Both the position numbers and the translations under genes were made by a program. The notes below the pieces were generated by a model that saw only the letters and a list, made by a program, of their open reading frames with translations, did not search any database and was not told the DNA's origin. This document shows, piece after piece, positions 10,151 to 19,728 of a stretch of 63,592 bases of DNA. The stretch's first letter is position 1, and every line of letters begins with the position of its first letter. Source of the DNA: Bacillota bacterium (GTDB lineage: Bacteria > Bacillota > Sulfobacillia > JAIMAT01); assembly GCA_029960955.1 (NCBI GenBank), contig JASBVS010000003.1:70194-133785 (forward strand), written 5' to 3'.

Positions 10151-13114
10151 TCAGGGGGCGGCCGCCGCCGTCATCGCCTCCCACTCCTCCCCCGTCGCCG
10201 TCCCCCAGCGGTAGAAGGAGAGGCCGATGGCGCCCGCGTCGCGGGCGGCCCGCGCCGCCGCCTCGATCTCCAGCGCCGTGGGGCTGTAGATGCCGCTCCC
10301 CGAGCTGGCGAACATGTCGAAGCTCTGCCCGACGACGCTGACCGGGACCGGGCCGCCCGCCAGCTGCCGGAGCTGGCGGACCGACTGGGCCACGTAGCGG
10401 TAGGCGCGCAGGTAGCTGTACTCGGCCTCGTAGTTGTGCCAGTAGCTCATGGGCGCGAAGGCGTCGACCGCGCCGGCCAGCTGGGCGAAGGGGAAGTTGG
10501 GCCGCGACTGCGGCGGGTAGGTGACGGCCACCAGCCGCCCGGCCGGCCCGAGCGCGTCCAGCGCCTGACGGACCGCGGAGACATAGCCGGTCACCGCCTG
10601 CGCGTCCAGGTTCTCCTCGATGTCGGGCGCGAAGGCGTCCGCCCGGTCGCCCTCGGGCGTCGCGTAGGCGATCACCTGCCGGCTCCAGGCGAGGTCGCCG
10701 GCCGGGTTCCAGAGCGCCGGGTAGGTCCAGGCGACGACGGCCAGGCCGGCCGCGTGCGCCTTCCAGAGGAAGTCGTCCAGCGCCCGCCGGCCGTAGAAGC
10801 CGTCCGAGGTGGTGGCCACCTCGATGTAGACGTGGGTGAAGCCGCCGCGCACGGCGCGGTCGATCAGGGTGGCGTCCGGCGTCGACTTCCAGTCGCCGAA
10901 GAGGAGCCAGAGACCCTTGCCGGCGACCACGTCGGCCGGCCGGGCCAGCGAGCGGAAGGTGACGCGGAGCGCGCCCAGCTCGGGGTGGTCCGGGCTGGAG
11001 AAGGTGACGGTGCGGCTGCTTCCTCCCGGTCCGGCGGTGAAGGTGGCGGCGACGCCCGGTCCCGGCATCTGCGCCTTCAGCCCGGAGAGCGTGCCGGCGC
11101 CGGCGCCCGGCGCGGCACGCAGCTGGAAGGAGGCGGGCACCGGATTCCCGTACGCGTCGGCCAGCTCGGCGGTCAGCTGCGCGCTCTGCCCGGGCGCCAG
11201 GATGGTGGAGGGCGCGGCGTGGACGGCCAGCTGCGTCGGCGGCCCCGCCAGCACCTTCAGCACGCCGCTCTCGTCGTCGCCGGCGAACCCCTGGGCGACG
11301 GCGCGGAAGCCGTAGAGGCCCGAGAAGACCGGCGTGAAGGTGAAGACGGCCGCGTCACCCTGCGAGGTGGCCGTCAGCTCCGGCAGGTCGTAGCCGTGCG
11401 GGCCGTGGGGCACCAGGGTGACGGTCACCGGGCCGCCCTGCCAGGGGCCGCCGTCGGGCCCGAGGAGACGGACGGTCAGCCGGCTGCTCCGGCCCGCCTG
11501 GAGCGTCGCCGGCGAGGCGCCGGCCAGCCGGAGCGAGCCGGCCGGCGTCACCTGCACGGCGACCGTCGCGCTCCGGTAGGCGCCGCCCGGCACGCTCGCC
11601 TGGAGGTCGGCCGAACCCGGCGCCAGGAAGCGGACGGCGCCCGCCGAGCCCGCTCCGCGGATCAGCGCGGTCGGGCCGGCCGGCGCGACCACCGTCGAAT
11701 CGGAGCTGGCGAGGCGGACCGGGAAGGTGCCCCCGGCCAGCGAGCCGTCGGCGTTCTGCAGGCGGACGGTCAGGGCGGCCTGCGTCCGCGCCACCGCCGA
11801 GCCCGGCAGCCCGCTCACGACGAGGCTGCCCAGCGGCTGGGCGACCGCCTGGACGACGGCCGAGGCGGGGGCGAGTCCGGCCGCCTGCGCGGTCACCTGG
11901 TAGGCGCCCGCCTGGTCGAGGGTGACGGACGGGAAGCTGGCCCAGCCGCCCCGGGTCGCGGCGGTCAGCGTGCGCGTGCTCCCGTCGGGCGCCTGCAGCG
12001 TCAGGCTGACGCTGCGGCCGTCGTCGGCCGGATCGACCTGTCCGGTCGTGTCCACCACCGCCGCCGCCAGCGGGAAGGAAGCGCCGACCAGCGCCGCCGG
12101 CGGCGTCCCGTCACCCAGAACCAGTTTCGCCGGCTGGTGGACGCGGAGCGTCAGCGACTTGGCGACGCCGCGGCCGGGCACGGAGGCGGTCACCGTGACG
12201 GAGCCCGGCGCCGTCGCCGTGAAGCGCCCGGAGGCGTCCACCTGGCCGCCGCTGGCGCTCCACGCGGCCGCCGCCGGGATCAGGTAGCCGGCGGAGTCGT
12301 GGCCCCAGGCGCTGAGCTGGGCGCTCTGGCCGACGTTCAGCTCGCTCCGGTCGGCTTCCACGTTGAGGTAGGCGACCGCCCGGTTCCCCTCGCGGGCGAC
12401 CGCCGCCTGGGTGACGCCCAGCAGCCGGTCGATCAGCACCGCCGCCTCCGCCCGGGTGAGCGGGTCGCCGGGACGGAAGGAGCCGCCGCTTCCCACCATG
12501 GTCCCCAGGTCGGCGGCGACCGCCACGGCGCCCCGCGCCCAGCCCGGCACCGCTCCCGCGTCCGCGTAGGGAAGCGGGGCGCCGGCCAGGTCCTGCGCCA
12601 CCCGGTCGAGCCCCAGCGCGCGCGCCGCCACCGTCGCCATCATGGCGCGGGTGACGGTGGCACCGGGGGCGAAGCGGCCGGGCGCCACCCCGCCGAAGAG
12701 CCCGTTGCCCGAGGCCGCCTCGACCGCCGCGTAGTACCAGGAGCCCGGCGCGACGTCGGCGAAGGCCGGGCCGATCCCGTCCAGCGGGTATCCCTTCCAG
12801 CGGGCCAGCAGGGTGGCCATCTGCGCGCGGGTGAGCGGCGCCCCCGGCGCGAAGTGGGTCGGGTCGACGCCCACCATCAGCCCGCGGCCGTACAGGTCGG
12901 CGATCGCCGGTAACGCCCAGGCGTATGCGGAGGGGTCGACGTCGACGAAGGGCAGAGAGGCTGCCGCCGCCGCCCTGGCGGTGGCCGGTCCGGGCGGCGC
13001 CGGCAGGGCCGCCAGCAGGAGGAGCAGCGCCAGCACGAGCACCGGGAGAGGGCGGCCTGCGCGACGACGCCGGCCGGAGGGCCGGCGCGAAGAGAGGCGG
13101 AGAGAGAGGTGCAT
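10151..13114 (-). CDS. S-layer-anchored surface protein with Ig-like repeats and a C-terminal TIM-barrel-like domain
   Basis: 987 residues. Residues 1-48 are a signal peptide (basic start, long Leu/Ala core, ATARA). Three SLH domains follow (about 55-245; e.g. FADVAPGSWYYAAVEAA, LTRAQMATLLARWKG), which bind pyruvylated secondary cell-wall polymer. Residues about 250-690 hold several bacterial Ig-like (Big-type) beta modules. The C-terminal 300 residues (from GKGLWLLFGDW) resemble a glycoside-hydrolase-like TIM barrel, with THVYIEV, VVAWTYPALW, AFAPDIEENLD and DAFAPMSYWHN strand motifs; the DIEEN acidic pair is a plausible active site. Substrate unknown. ATG 13114 has AGGGGGATC upstream. No partner genes adjacent. 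Confidence 0.82.
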   Translation of the reverse strand: MHLSLRLSSRRPSGRRRRAGRPLPVLVLALLLLLAALPAPPGPATARAAAAASLPFVDVDPSAYAWALPAIADLYGRGLMVGVDPTHFAPGAPLTRAQMATLLARWKGYPLDGIGPAFADVAPGSWYYAAVEAASGNGLFGGVAPGRFAPGATVTRAMMATVAARALGLDRVAQDLAGAPLPYADAGAVPGWARGAVAVAADLGTMVGSGGSFRPGDPLTRAEAAVLIDRLLGVTQAAVAREGNRAVAYLNVEADRSELNVGQSAQLSAWGHDSAGYLIPAAAAWSASGGQVDASGRFTATAPGSVTVTASVPGRGVAKSLTLRVHQPAKLVLGDGTPPAALVGASFPLAAAVVDTTGQVDPADDGRSVSLTLQAPDGSTRTLTAATRGGWASFPSVTLDQAGAYQVTAQAAGLAPASAVVQAVAQPLGSLVVSGLPGSAVARTQAALTVRLQNADGSLAGGTFPVRLASSDSTVVAPAGPTALIRGAGSAGAVRFLAPGSADLQASVPGGAYRSATVAVQVTPAGSLRLAGASPATLQAGRSSRLTVRLLGPDGGPWQGGPVTVTLVPHGPHGYDLPELTATSQGDAAVFTFTPVFSGLYGFRAVAQGFAGDDESGVLKVLAGPPTQLAVHAAPSTILAPGQSAQLTAELADAYGNPVPASFQLRAAPGAGAGTLSGLKAQMPGPGVAATFTAGPGGSSRTVTFSSPDHPELGALRVTFRSLARPADVVAGKGLWLLFGDWKSTPDATLIDRAVRGGFTHVYIEVATTSDGFYGRRALDDFLWKAHAAGLAVVAWTYPALWNPAGDLAWSRQVIAYATPEGDRADAFAPDIEENLDAQAVTGYVSAVRQALDALGPAGRLVAVTYPPQSRPNFPFAQLAGAVDAFAPMSYWHNYEAEYSYLRAYRYVAQSVRQLRQLAGGPVPVSVVGQSFDMFASSGSGIYSPTALEIEAAARAARDAGAIGLSFYRWGTATGEEWEAMTAAAAP

Positions 13115-13248
13115 GGACGGATCCCCCTTGTGGACGAAGAGGGGTTACCCGTCCGGATCCGGGCTTCCTGTCAGGAGGAAGAAGTGTAACCGAGCCGTAA
13201 CCGCCGCCGGCGCGGCGAGAGCGCTCCGCCCGGCCCCGCCCGCCCCGG

Positions 13249-16005
13249 TCAGCCCGCCGACTCCGGGGCCAGGCGGACGCGCGCGTCGACGATGCGGCAG
13301 CCCTCGCCCGGCTTCAGCGCCATCACCGGATTGAGATCGAGCTCGGCGATCTCGGGCAGCTCCTCCACCATGCGCGAGAGGCGGAGGAGGAGCTCCTCGA
13401 CGGCCGGAACGTCGGCCGCCGGATGGCCCCGGTAGCCCTCCAGGAGCCGGTAGCCGCGGATGGCGCGGACCATCTCGCGGGCGTTCCGGTCGGTGAGGGG
13501 CGTGATGCGGAAGACCACGTCGCGCAGCACCTCGACGTGGATGCCGCCCAGGCCGAAGGCGATCAGCGGGCCGAACTGGGGGTCGGTGGTGACGCCCACC
13601 ATCAGCTCGACCGCCTCGGGGATCATCGGCTGCACCAGGAAGCCGTCCAGCTCCCCCTCGCGCCCGGCCTCCCGGAGGTTGGCGGCGATGCGGCGGCAGG
13701 CGGCCTCGACGGCGCCCCGCTCGCGCAGGTCGAGGACCACGCCGCCCCACTCGGACTTGTGCAGGAGGGTGCGGGAGACCATCTTGACCACCACCGGGAA
13801 GCCGATCGCCTCCGCCGCCTCGGCCGCCTCCCCGGGCGTGCGCACGACGCGGCCGCCGGCGTAGGGCAGGCCGAAGCAGGCGAAGAGCCCGGCGATCCGT
13901 TCCTGGTCGAGCCAGCCGCCGCGCCGGGCGAGGGGATCGCGGAGCAGCTCCCTGGCGCGCTCCACGTCCAGGTCGGGGAAGTCGGGGATGGAGCCCTCGG
14001 GCTCGCTCCGCCAGCTGGCGTAGCGGTAGGCGCGGGCCAGCGCCCGGGCGGCCGCCTCGGGGAAGCGGTAGCTGGGGATGAGGGTGCCGTCCACCTCCAG
14101 GGCGCTCGGCGCGTCCAGGCCCATCATGACGGCCAGGACCGGCTTCTCGATCCCCTTCTCGCGCGCGGCGCGGACCGCCTCCTTGACCGCCCCCGTCACC
14201 TCCTCGATGGGCACCAGCCCCACCGGGATGAAGAGGACCATGGCGGCGTCGTAGCCGGGCTCCTCCAGCATCAGCTGGAGCACCTGGCGGTACTGCCCGG
14301 CCGTGGCGGAGGCGATCATGTCCACCGGGTTCCGCAGGCTGGCGGCCGGCGGCAGGATCTCCTGCAGCCTCCGCCTCGTCGCCTCCGGGGTCTCGGGCAC
14401 CTCCAGCCCCATCCCGGCCAGGGCGTCGGCGGCCAGGATGCCCGGGCCGCCGGCGTTGGTCACCACCGCCACCCGCCGCCCGCGGGGAAGCGGCTGGTAG
14501 GCCAGGAGCGCCGCGATGTCGAACATCTCCTCCAGCGTGTCGGCGCGGATGACGCCGGCCTGCTCGAAGAGGGCGTCGACGGCCGTCTCGCTCGCGGCCA
14601 GGGCGGCGGTGTGCGAGCCGGCCGCGCGGTGGCCCGCCGCCGTCCGCCCGCTCTTGACGGCCAGGATCGGCTTCTTCCGCCCGACGCGGCGCGCGATGCG
14701 CGAGAAGCGACGCGGGTTGCCGAAGGACTCCAGGTAGAGAAGGATCAGGTCGGTCCCCGGATCTTCCTCCCAGTACTGGAGCAGGTCGTTGCCCGAGACG
14801 TCCGCCTTGTTGCCGACGCTGACGAAGGTGGAGATGCCCAGCCCCATGGCGGTGGCGTACTGGAGGATGGCCAGGCCCAGGGCGCCGCTCTGCGAGGACA
14901 TGCTGACGCGCCCGTGCGGCGGGAAGACGGGCGAGAAGCTGGCGTTGAGCCGGATCTCGGGGTCGGTGTTGAGCAGGCCGAGGCAGTTGGGGCCGACGAT
15001 GCGCATGCCGTAGCCGCGCGCCAGCTCCACCATCCGGTCCTGCAACTGGCGCCCCTCCGGCCCCGTCTCCGCGAAGCCGGCGGTGATCACCACCGCCGCG
15101 CGCACACCCTTCCGGCCGCACTCGTCGAGCACGGGGAGGACGGCCTGGGCGGGAACCGAGACGACGGCCAGGTCGACGGGGCCCGGCACCTCCAGGATCG
15201 AGCGGTAGGCGGGCACCGAGCCGACCACGCTGGCCGAGGGGTTGACCGGGTAGACGGGACCGTTGAAACGGTTCCAGATCAGGTAGTCGAAGATGCGGCG
15301 GCCGATGGCGTCGGGATCGCGCGAGGCGCCGACGACCGCCACGCTCCGCGGCAGGAAGAAGGGGCGGAGCGAGGCGACGGTGGCGATCCGCTCGCGCTGC
15401 TCGGAGAGCTCGACGCTGCGCCGGTTGGGCTGGATGGCGAAGGAGACGCGGATGCGGTCGTCCGTCTCCTCCTCGCGCACGAGGTCGAAGCCGCTGTCCT
15501 CGAAGACCTTCCACATGTCGCGGTTCTCCCGCTCGACCTCCGCGCGGAAGCGGCGCAGCCCGCTGCGGATGCCCAGCAGCGCGAGCCGCTCGAGGAGGAT
15601 GGAGCCGAGGCCGAGGCCGCGCCTCCCTTCCTCGACGAGGAAGCCCACCTCCGCCTCCGTCGCCCCGGGCGCCGGGCGCGCGCAGACGCCCGCGGCCACC
15701 AGCCTCTGCTCGGCCGGCTCGCCCTGCAGCACCAGGAGGATCCGGCGCTGGCACCCCGGCCCCTCCGCCGGCACCCCGTCGCCCTCCTCCACGCCGAAGA
15801 GGCGCCGGAGCTGGGGATCGCGGGTCGAGCGGCGGACGAAGGCCTGCAGCCGCTCCCGGTCGGCCTCGCCCGCCGAGCGCAGGATGGCCGTCTGGCCGTC
15901 GCGGAGGATGACCCGGCCCGCGTCAGGCGCATCCTGCGGGATGGGGGGCTCCACGTACTCGCGCCGTTCCGCCTGTCCGGTCGGGCCCCTGGGATCGCTT
16001 GCCAC
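13249..16005 (-). CDS. GNAT acetyltransferase fused to ADP-forming acyl-CoA synthetase
   Basis: 918 residues from GTG 16005. The N-terminal 165 residues are a GNAT domain (EVGFLVEEGRRGLGLGSILL is the acetyl-CoA loop). Then comes an NDP-forming acyl-CoA synthetase: CoA-binding Rossmann domain (VAVVGASRDPDAIGRRIFDY), a ligase-CoA domain with SQSGALG, the segment GSHTAALAAS bearing the phospho-histidine, and a C-terminal ATP-grasp domain (VVVKMVSRTLLHKSEWGGV). Family members either make acetate plus ATP from acetyl-CoA or act as Pat-type protein acetyltransferases. In Pat the synthetase-like part is catalytically dead; here the histidine is kept, so activity is possible. GGGGTGA lies 5 nt before GTG 16005. 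Confidence 0.88.
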   Translation of the reverse strand: MASDPRGPTGQAERREYVEPPIPQDAPDAGRVILRDGQTAILRSAGEADRERLQAFVRRSTRDPQLRRLFGVEEGDGVPAEGPGCQRRILLVLQGEPAEQRLVAAGVCARPAPGATEAEVGFLVEEGRRGLGLGSILLERLALLGIRSGLRRFRAEVERENRDMWKVFEDSGFDLVREEETDDRIRVSFAIQPNRRSVELSEQRERIATVASLRPFFLPRSVAVVGASRDPDAIGRRIFDYLIWNRFNGPVYPVNPSASVVGSVPAYRSILEVPGPVDLAVVSVPAQAVLPVLDECGRKGVRAAVVITAGFAETGPEGRQLQDRMVELARGYGMRIVGPNCLGLLNTDPEIRLNASFSPVFPPHGRVSMSSQSGALGLAILQYATAMGLGISTFVSVGNKADVSGNDLLQYWEEDPGTDLILLYLESFGNPRRFSRIARRVGRKKPILAVKSGRTAAGHRAAGSHTAALAASETAVDALFEQAGVIRADTLEEMFDIAALLAYQPLPRGRRVAVVTNAGGPGILAADALAGMGLEVPETPEATRRRLQEILPPAASLRNPVDMIASATAGQYRQVLQLMLEEPGYDAAMVLFIPVGLVPIEEVTGAVKEAVRAAREKGIEKPVLAVMMGLDAPSALEVDGTLIPSYRFPEAAARALARAYRYASWRSEPEGSIPDFPDLDVERARELLRDPLARRGGWLDQERIAGLFACFGLPYAGGRVVRTPGEAAEAAEAIGFPVVVKMVSRTLLHKSEWGGVVLDLRERGAVEAACRRIAANLREAGREGELDGFLVQPMIPEAVELMVGVTTDPQFGPLIAFGLGGIHVEVLRDVVFRITPLTDRNAREMVRAIRGYRLLEGYRGHPAADVPAVEELLLRLSRMVEELPEIAELDLNPVMALKPGEGCRIVDARVRLAPESAG

Positions 16006-16024
16006 CTCTCTCACCCCGGCCCAC

Positions 16025-16030
16025 ACTATA
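16025..16030 (-). promoter_or_regulatory. Probable -10 box of the GNAT/acyl-CoA synthetase gene
   Basis: TATAGT on the minus strand lies 20 nt before GTG 16005, which would give a very short leader just containing GGGGTGA. This placement supports GTG 16005 over the longer open frame (16026). The -35 region is weak. Confidence 0.4.
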
Positions 16031-16145
16031 CTGGAAAGGAGACAGCCTCATCCTCTCCCGCTCGGGCGAGATTCTTGCGGGCGCCGCGCGATCGCCCGCC
16101 CCTTCCCCTTCCGCCTCCCCCTCCCGGCGGCCGTGGAGCGGACTC

Positions 16146-17108
16146 TCAGGAGGCGGCCTCCGGGCAGCCCTCCAGGTAGGCGAGCACCTCGCTCATGCGC
16201 GCCGTCGCCAGGGCCACCTTGTCGTCGCCCGCGCCGTAGTAGAGGCGCAGCTCGTCGCTGGCGCGATCCCAGATCGCCCCGCTGGGGAAGATCACCCCCG
16301 GCACGTCGCCCGACCGCTCGTAGGCTGCCCGCGGGCTCATCACCCACTCCTCGCTCCGGCGCAGGACATGCGTCGGCTCCTCCAGGTCGAGCAGCGCCAG
16401 GCCGACGCGGTAGAGGCTGCCCGAGGCGGTCACCCGGACGCCGTGGTAGATGAGAAGCCAGCCGTGAGGCGTCTCGATGGGCGGTGCGCCCAGCCCGACG
16501 CGGGCCGAGTCCCACCAGCCGGGCCGGGCCGGCAGGAGGATCCGGTGGTCCCCCCAGTAGCGGAGGTCCTCGGAGAAGGAGATCCAGATGTGCGCCTCGC
16601 CGCGGATGACCGGGCGGTGGATGAGCGCCCAGCGGCCGCCCACCCGGCGCGGCAGGAGGGCGGCATCCTTGTCCTCCGGCGGCACCAGCACGCCGCGTCG
16701 CTCGAAGCGGCGGAAGTCGCGGGTGACGGCCAGCGAGACGACCGGTCCGCCGCGGGAGAAGGAGACGTAGGTGAGGGCCCAGAGCCCTTCCTCGGCCAGC
16801 CAGACGACGCGCGGATCCTCCAGCCCCCAGACCTCCTCCTGGTGGCCGGGGTCCGGGAGGAGCGTCGGCGAGGGGTCGATCCGCCAGCCGTCGACCCCGT
16901 TCCGGCTGCGCGCCACGGTCAGGTGGGAGAAGCCGCGCAAGTCCTCCACCCGCACCACGAGGAGCGTCTCCTTCTCCACCTCCGCCGCCGCCGGGTTGAA
17001 GACCGCGTTGGCGGGGTACGGCCAGTGATCGGCGGTCAGGATGGGGTTGGCCGCGTGCCGGCGGAAGAGGCCGGCCGGCTGGAACGCCTCGCCGGGCTGC
17101 ACCGCCAC
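16146..17108 (-). CDS. Glycoside hydrolase family 130 enzyme (beta-mannoside phosphorylase-like)
   Basis: A 320-residue five-bladed beta-propeller enzyme of GH130. These enzymes phosphorolyse (or hydrolyse) beta-mannosides, releasing mannose 1-phosphate. Family landmarks: NPILTADHWPYPANAVFNPA at the N-terminus, EDPRVVW (the Asp of this block is in the active-site cleft), GAPPIETPHGWLLIYHG and VIFPSGAIW. The cytoplasmic location follows from absence of a signal peptide. GTG 17108 begins 3 nt after the Lon-like stop; AAGGGGG inside the Lon gene is its ribosome binding site, so the two are translationally coupled. No other mannan-processing gene is nearby. Confidence 0.88.
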   Translation of the reverse strand: MAVQPGEAFQPAGLFRRHAANPILTADHWPYPANAVFNPAAAEVEKETLLVVRVEDLRGFSHLTVARSRNGVDGWRIDPSPTLLPDPGHQEEVWGLEDPRVVWLAEEGLWALTYVSFSRGGPVVSLAVTRDFRRFERRGVLVPPEDKDAALLPRRVGGRWALIHRPVIRGEAHIWISFSEDLRYWGDHRILLPARPGWWDSARVGLGAPPIETPHGWLLIYHGVRVTASGSLYRVGLALLDLEEPTHVLRRSEEWVMSPRAAYERSGDVPGVIFPSGAIWDRASDELRLYYGAGDDKVALATARMSEVLAYLEGCPEAAS

Positions 17109-17111
17109 CTC

Positions 17112-19622
17112 TCACGCCCCCTTGCTCGCGCCCTCGCCGCGCGACGGCTCGGCCCCGCCGGAGGCGGCGGCGCCGTTCCCGGCCCCGCCCCCCTCCGCGC
17201 CGGCCTGGCCGAGGGCCGGCACGGCCCGCCTGCGCAGCGTCTGGTTCATCTGCCGGAGCCGGGCGAGGACGCGCCGGTCGATCTCCTCCCGGGGAAGCCC
17301 GCTCAGAATCTCCATCGCCTCGTCGACGGTGGAGACCGCCCAGAGGTGGAAGCTCCCCTCCCGCACCGCCTCCACCACCTCGGGATGGAGCATCAGGTGG
17401 CGGACGTTGCGGCGGGGAAGGATCACGCCCTGCCGTCCGGTCAGGCCCAGCGCCTTGCAGACGCGGAAGAAGCCCTCCACCTTCTCGTTCACGCCGCCGA
17501 TGGGCTGGATCTCGCCCAGCTGGTTGACCGAGCCGGTGACCGCCACCCCCTGGTCGAGGGGCAGCTCGGCCAGGGCGGAGAGGACGGCGAAGAGCTCGGC
17601 GCCGGAGGCGCTGTCGCCGTCCACCTCGTCGTAGACCTGCTCGAAGGTGAGCGAGGCCGAGAAGGAGAGCGCCGTCTCCTGCCCGTAGCGGCCGGCCAGG
17701 TAGGCGGCCAGGATGGCGACGCCCTTGGTGTGGTCCGGTCCGCTGCGGGCGCTCTCCCGCTCCACGTGGACCACCCCGCGCTGGCCGGGCCAGACGCGGG
17801 CGGTGATGCGGTTGGGCCGCGCGAAGGCGTAGTCGGCCAGGGAGAGGACCGCCAGGCCGTTGACGGTGCCCACCGCCCCTCCGTCGACGGCGAGGAGGAG
17901 CGTCCCCTCCTGGAAGAGCTGGCGGATCCGCTCCTCCACCCGGTTCGAGCGGTAGCGCCGCTCCTCCAGCGCCCGCCAGACGTCCTCGGCGGCCACCGCC
18001 GCCGCCCCCCGGCCGGCCGTCCAGTGCGAGGCCTCGTCGAGCACCTGGACCAGCTCGTTGAAGCGGGTGGAGAGCTTCTCCTGGTCCTCGGCCAGGCGCG
18101 AGCTGAACTCGACCAGCGCCGCCGCGCCGTCCGCCGCCACGGGGAGGAGCCCTTCCTCGCGCGCGTAGTGGAGCAGGAAGCCGGCCAGCCGCGCCACGTT
18201 CTCCGGCGTGCGCGGCATCTCCGCGTCGAACTCCACCCGGGTGCGGAAGAGCTTGCGGAAGTCCTCGTCCGCCGCGTAGAGCAGGGCGAAGATCTCGTGG
18301 CTGCCGATCAGGAAGACCTGGACGTCGAGCGGGATCGGCTCGGGGCGAAGGCTGCCCATGGGGACCAGGCTGAACTGCTCGTTCAGGTTCTCCACGCGCA
18401 CCTCGCCGCTCTTCAGCGCCCGCTTCAGCGCCACCCAGGCCATGGGGTCGCGGAGCAGCTCGCCCGCCTCCAGGATCAGGTAGCCCCCGTTGGCCCGGTG
18501 GAGCGCGCCCGCCTTGACCAGGGTGAAGTCGGTGGTCGCGGTGCCCAGCGCGCTCCGGTACTCCACCTTGCCCATCAGGTTGTAGTAGCTGGGGTTCCGC
18601 TCGAAGAGGACGGGCGCGTGCTCCTCCCCGCGGTGGCTGACCAGCACGTTGACGCGGTAGCGCCGGAAGCGGTCCTCGCCCGCCTCGCGGCGCGCCAGGA
18701 GCGCCAGCGGCGAGGCTTCCTCCTCCTCCGAGTCCAGGAAGAGCCCGATGTTCTGGACGACGTCCTCCAGGAGCTGGTCGAGGTACTCGACGATCCGCGG
18801 CCAGGAACGGTACTGGGCGCGCACGCCCTCGACCAGGCGGCCGGCCACCGCTCGCGCGGTGCCGGAGCGGAGGTCGAGGGCGGCCCGGCGCGCCTCGCGC
18901 TGCAGCTGGTGCTGCTCCCGCAGCGCCTCCTCCAGGCGGGGCTGGAACTGGCGCGCCGCCTGCGCCAACCGCTCCCGCTCCTCGGCTCCGAGCGCCTCCA
19001 GCTCGCCTGCGCTCGCCGGCTGGCCGCCGCGGCCGAGGGGGAGGGTGGCGATGCCGGTGGGCGTCCGCTCCAGGAGGAAGCCGGCCTCGCGGGCCTCCTC
19101 CTCCACCCGCTGCCAGAGGGCGGCCTGGCGGTCCTGGAAGTCCTGCGCGATACGGCCCTGCTCCCGCTGGAACTCCTCGCTCTCGAAGGCCTGGCGGAGC
19201 TCGCGCCGGATCTCGTCCACCAGCATCTCCATGGCGGCGGCGAAGACCTCCCCCTCGCCGGCCGGCAGCGAGACGGCCAGCGGCCGCGCCGGGTCGCGGA
19301 AGTTGTAGACGTAGCACCAGTCGTCGGGGACCGGCCGGCCCGCGGCGTGGCGCCGGACCCGCTCCTCGACGTAGGTCTTCTTGCCCGTGCCGACCGGCCC
19401 GACCACGTAGACGTGCTGCCGGGGCCGTCGCATGGCCAGGCCCAGCTCCATGGCCCTGGCGGCGCGCTCCTGGCCGATCAGGCCCGTCCGGCGGAAGGCC
19501 TCCAGCGCCTCCTCGGCGGGCGGGATCTCCTCGGGCCGGCAGGTCCGGCGCAGCGCGGCCGCGTCGAGGCGCGCCTCGCGCCGGATCTCCGCCGGGGCTC
19601 CGGATTCCGGGCTGCTCTGCAA
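17112..19622 (-). CDS. Lon-like ATP-dependent protease (AAA_32 type)
   Basis: 836 residues. It has an N-terminal region with Walker A VVGPVGTGKKTY, a central helical insertion rich in Glu/Arg (coiled-coil-like, about 150-300), an AAA module (GGYLILEAGELLRDP and VFLIGS segments), and a C-terminal Lon protease domain. The Ser of the Ser-Lys dyad is in DGDSASGAELFAVL and the Lys in GVNEKVEGF. It lacks the N-terminal substrate domain of classical LonA and matches the family of soluble Lon-like proteases paired with AAA_32. I set the start at TTG 19622, which has GGAGG 6 nt upstream; an upstream TTG (19640) has poor spacing. It is coupled to the GH130 gene. Confidence 0.87.
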   Translation of the reverse strand: MQSSPESGAPAEIRREARLDAAALRRTCRPEEIPPAEEALEAFRRTGLIGQERAARAMELGLAMRRPRQHVYVVGPVGTGKKTYVEERVRRHAAGRPVPDDWCYVYNFRDPARPLAVSLPAGEGEVFAAAMEMLVDEIRRELRQAFESEEFQREQGRIAQDFQDRQAALWQRVEEEAREAGFLLERTPTGIATLPLGRGGQPASAGELEALGAEERERLAQAARQFQPRLEEALREQHQLQREARRAALDLRSGTARAVAGRLVEGVRAQYRSWPRIVEYLDQLLEDVVQNIGLFLDSEEEEASPLALLARREAGEDRFRRYRVNVLVSHRGEEHAPVLFERNPSYYNLMGKVEYRSALGTATTDFTLVKAGALHRANGGYLILEAGELLRDPMAWVALKRALKSGEVRVENLNEQFSLVPMGSLRPEPIPLDVQVFLIGSHEIFALLYAADEDFRKLFRTRVEFDAEMPRTPENVARLAGFLLHYAREEGLLPVAADGAAALVEFSSRLAEDQEKLSTRFNELVQVLDEASHWTAGRGAAAVAAEDVWRALEERRYRSNRVEERIRQLFQEGTLLLAVDGGAVGTVNGLAVLSLADYAFARPNRITARVWPGQRGVVHVERESARSGPDHTKGVAILAAYLAGRYGQETALSFSASLTFEQVYDEVDGDSASGAELFAVLSALAELPLDQGVAVTGSVNQLGEIQPIGGVNEKVEGFFRVCKALGLTGRQGVILPRRNVRHLMLHPEVVEAVREGSFHLWAVSTVDEAMEILSGLPREEIDRRVLARLRQMNQTLRRRAVPALGQAGAEGGGAGNGAAASGGAEPSRGEGASKGA

Positions 19623-19696
19623 TCTCTCCGCCTCCGGCAAAGCCTTCTTCGGGGCGGCGGGCGGAAGCCCTTCCGGCCCTCCCTCCCCCGCCGCCG

Positions 19697-19715
19697 CGCC
19701 GCGGCCGCCGCGGCG
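19697..19715. terminator. GC hairpin after the MurE-like gene
   Basis: CGCCGCGG-CCG-CCGCGGCG forms an 8-bp stem with a 3-nt loop, 14 bp beyond the stop of the minus-strand Mur ligase gene. No T-run follows. It is a weak terminator call from position. Confidence 0.35.
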
Positions 19716-19728
19716 GGACGGCCGGCCC

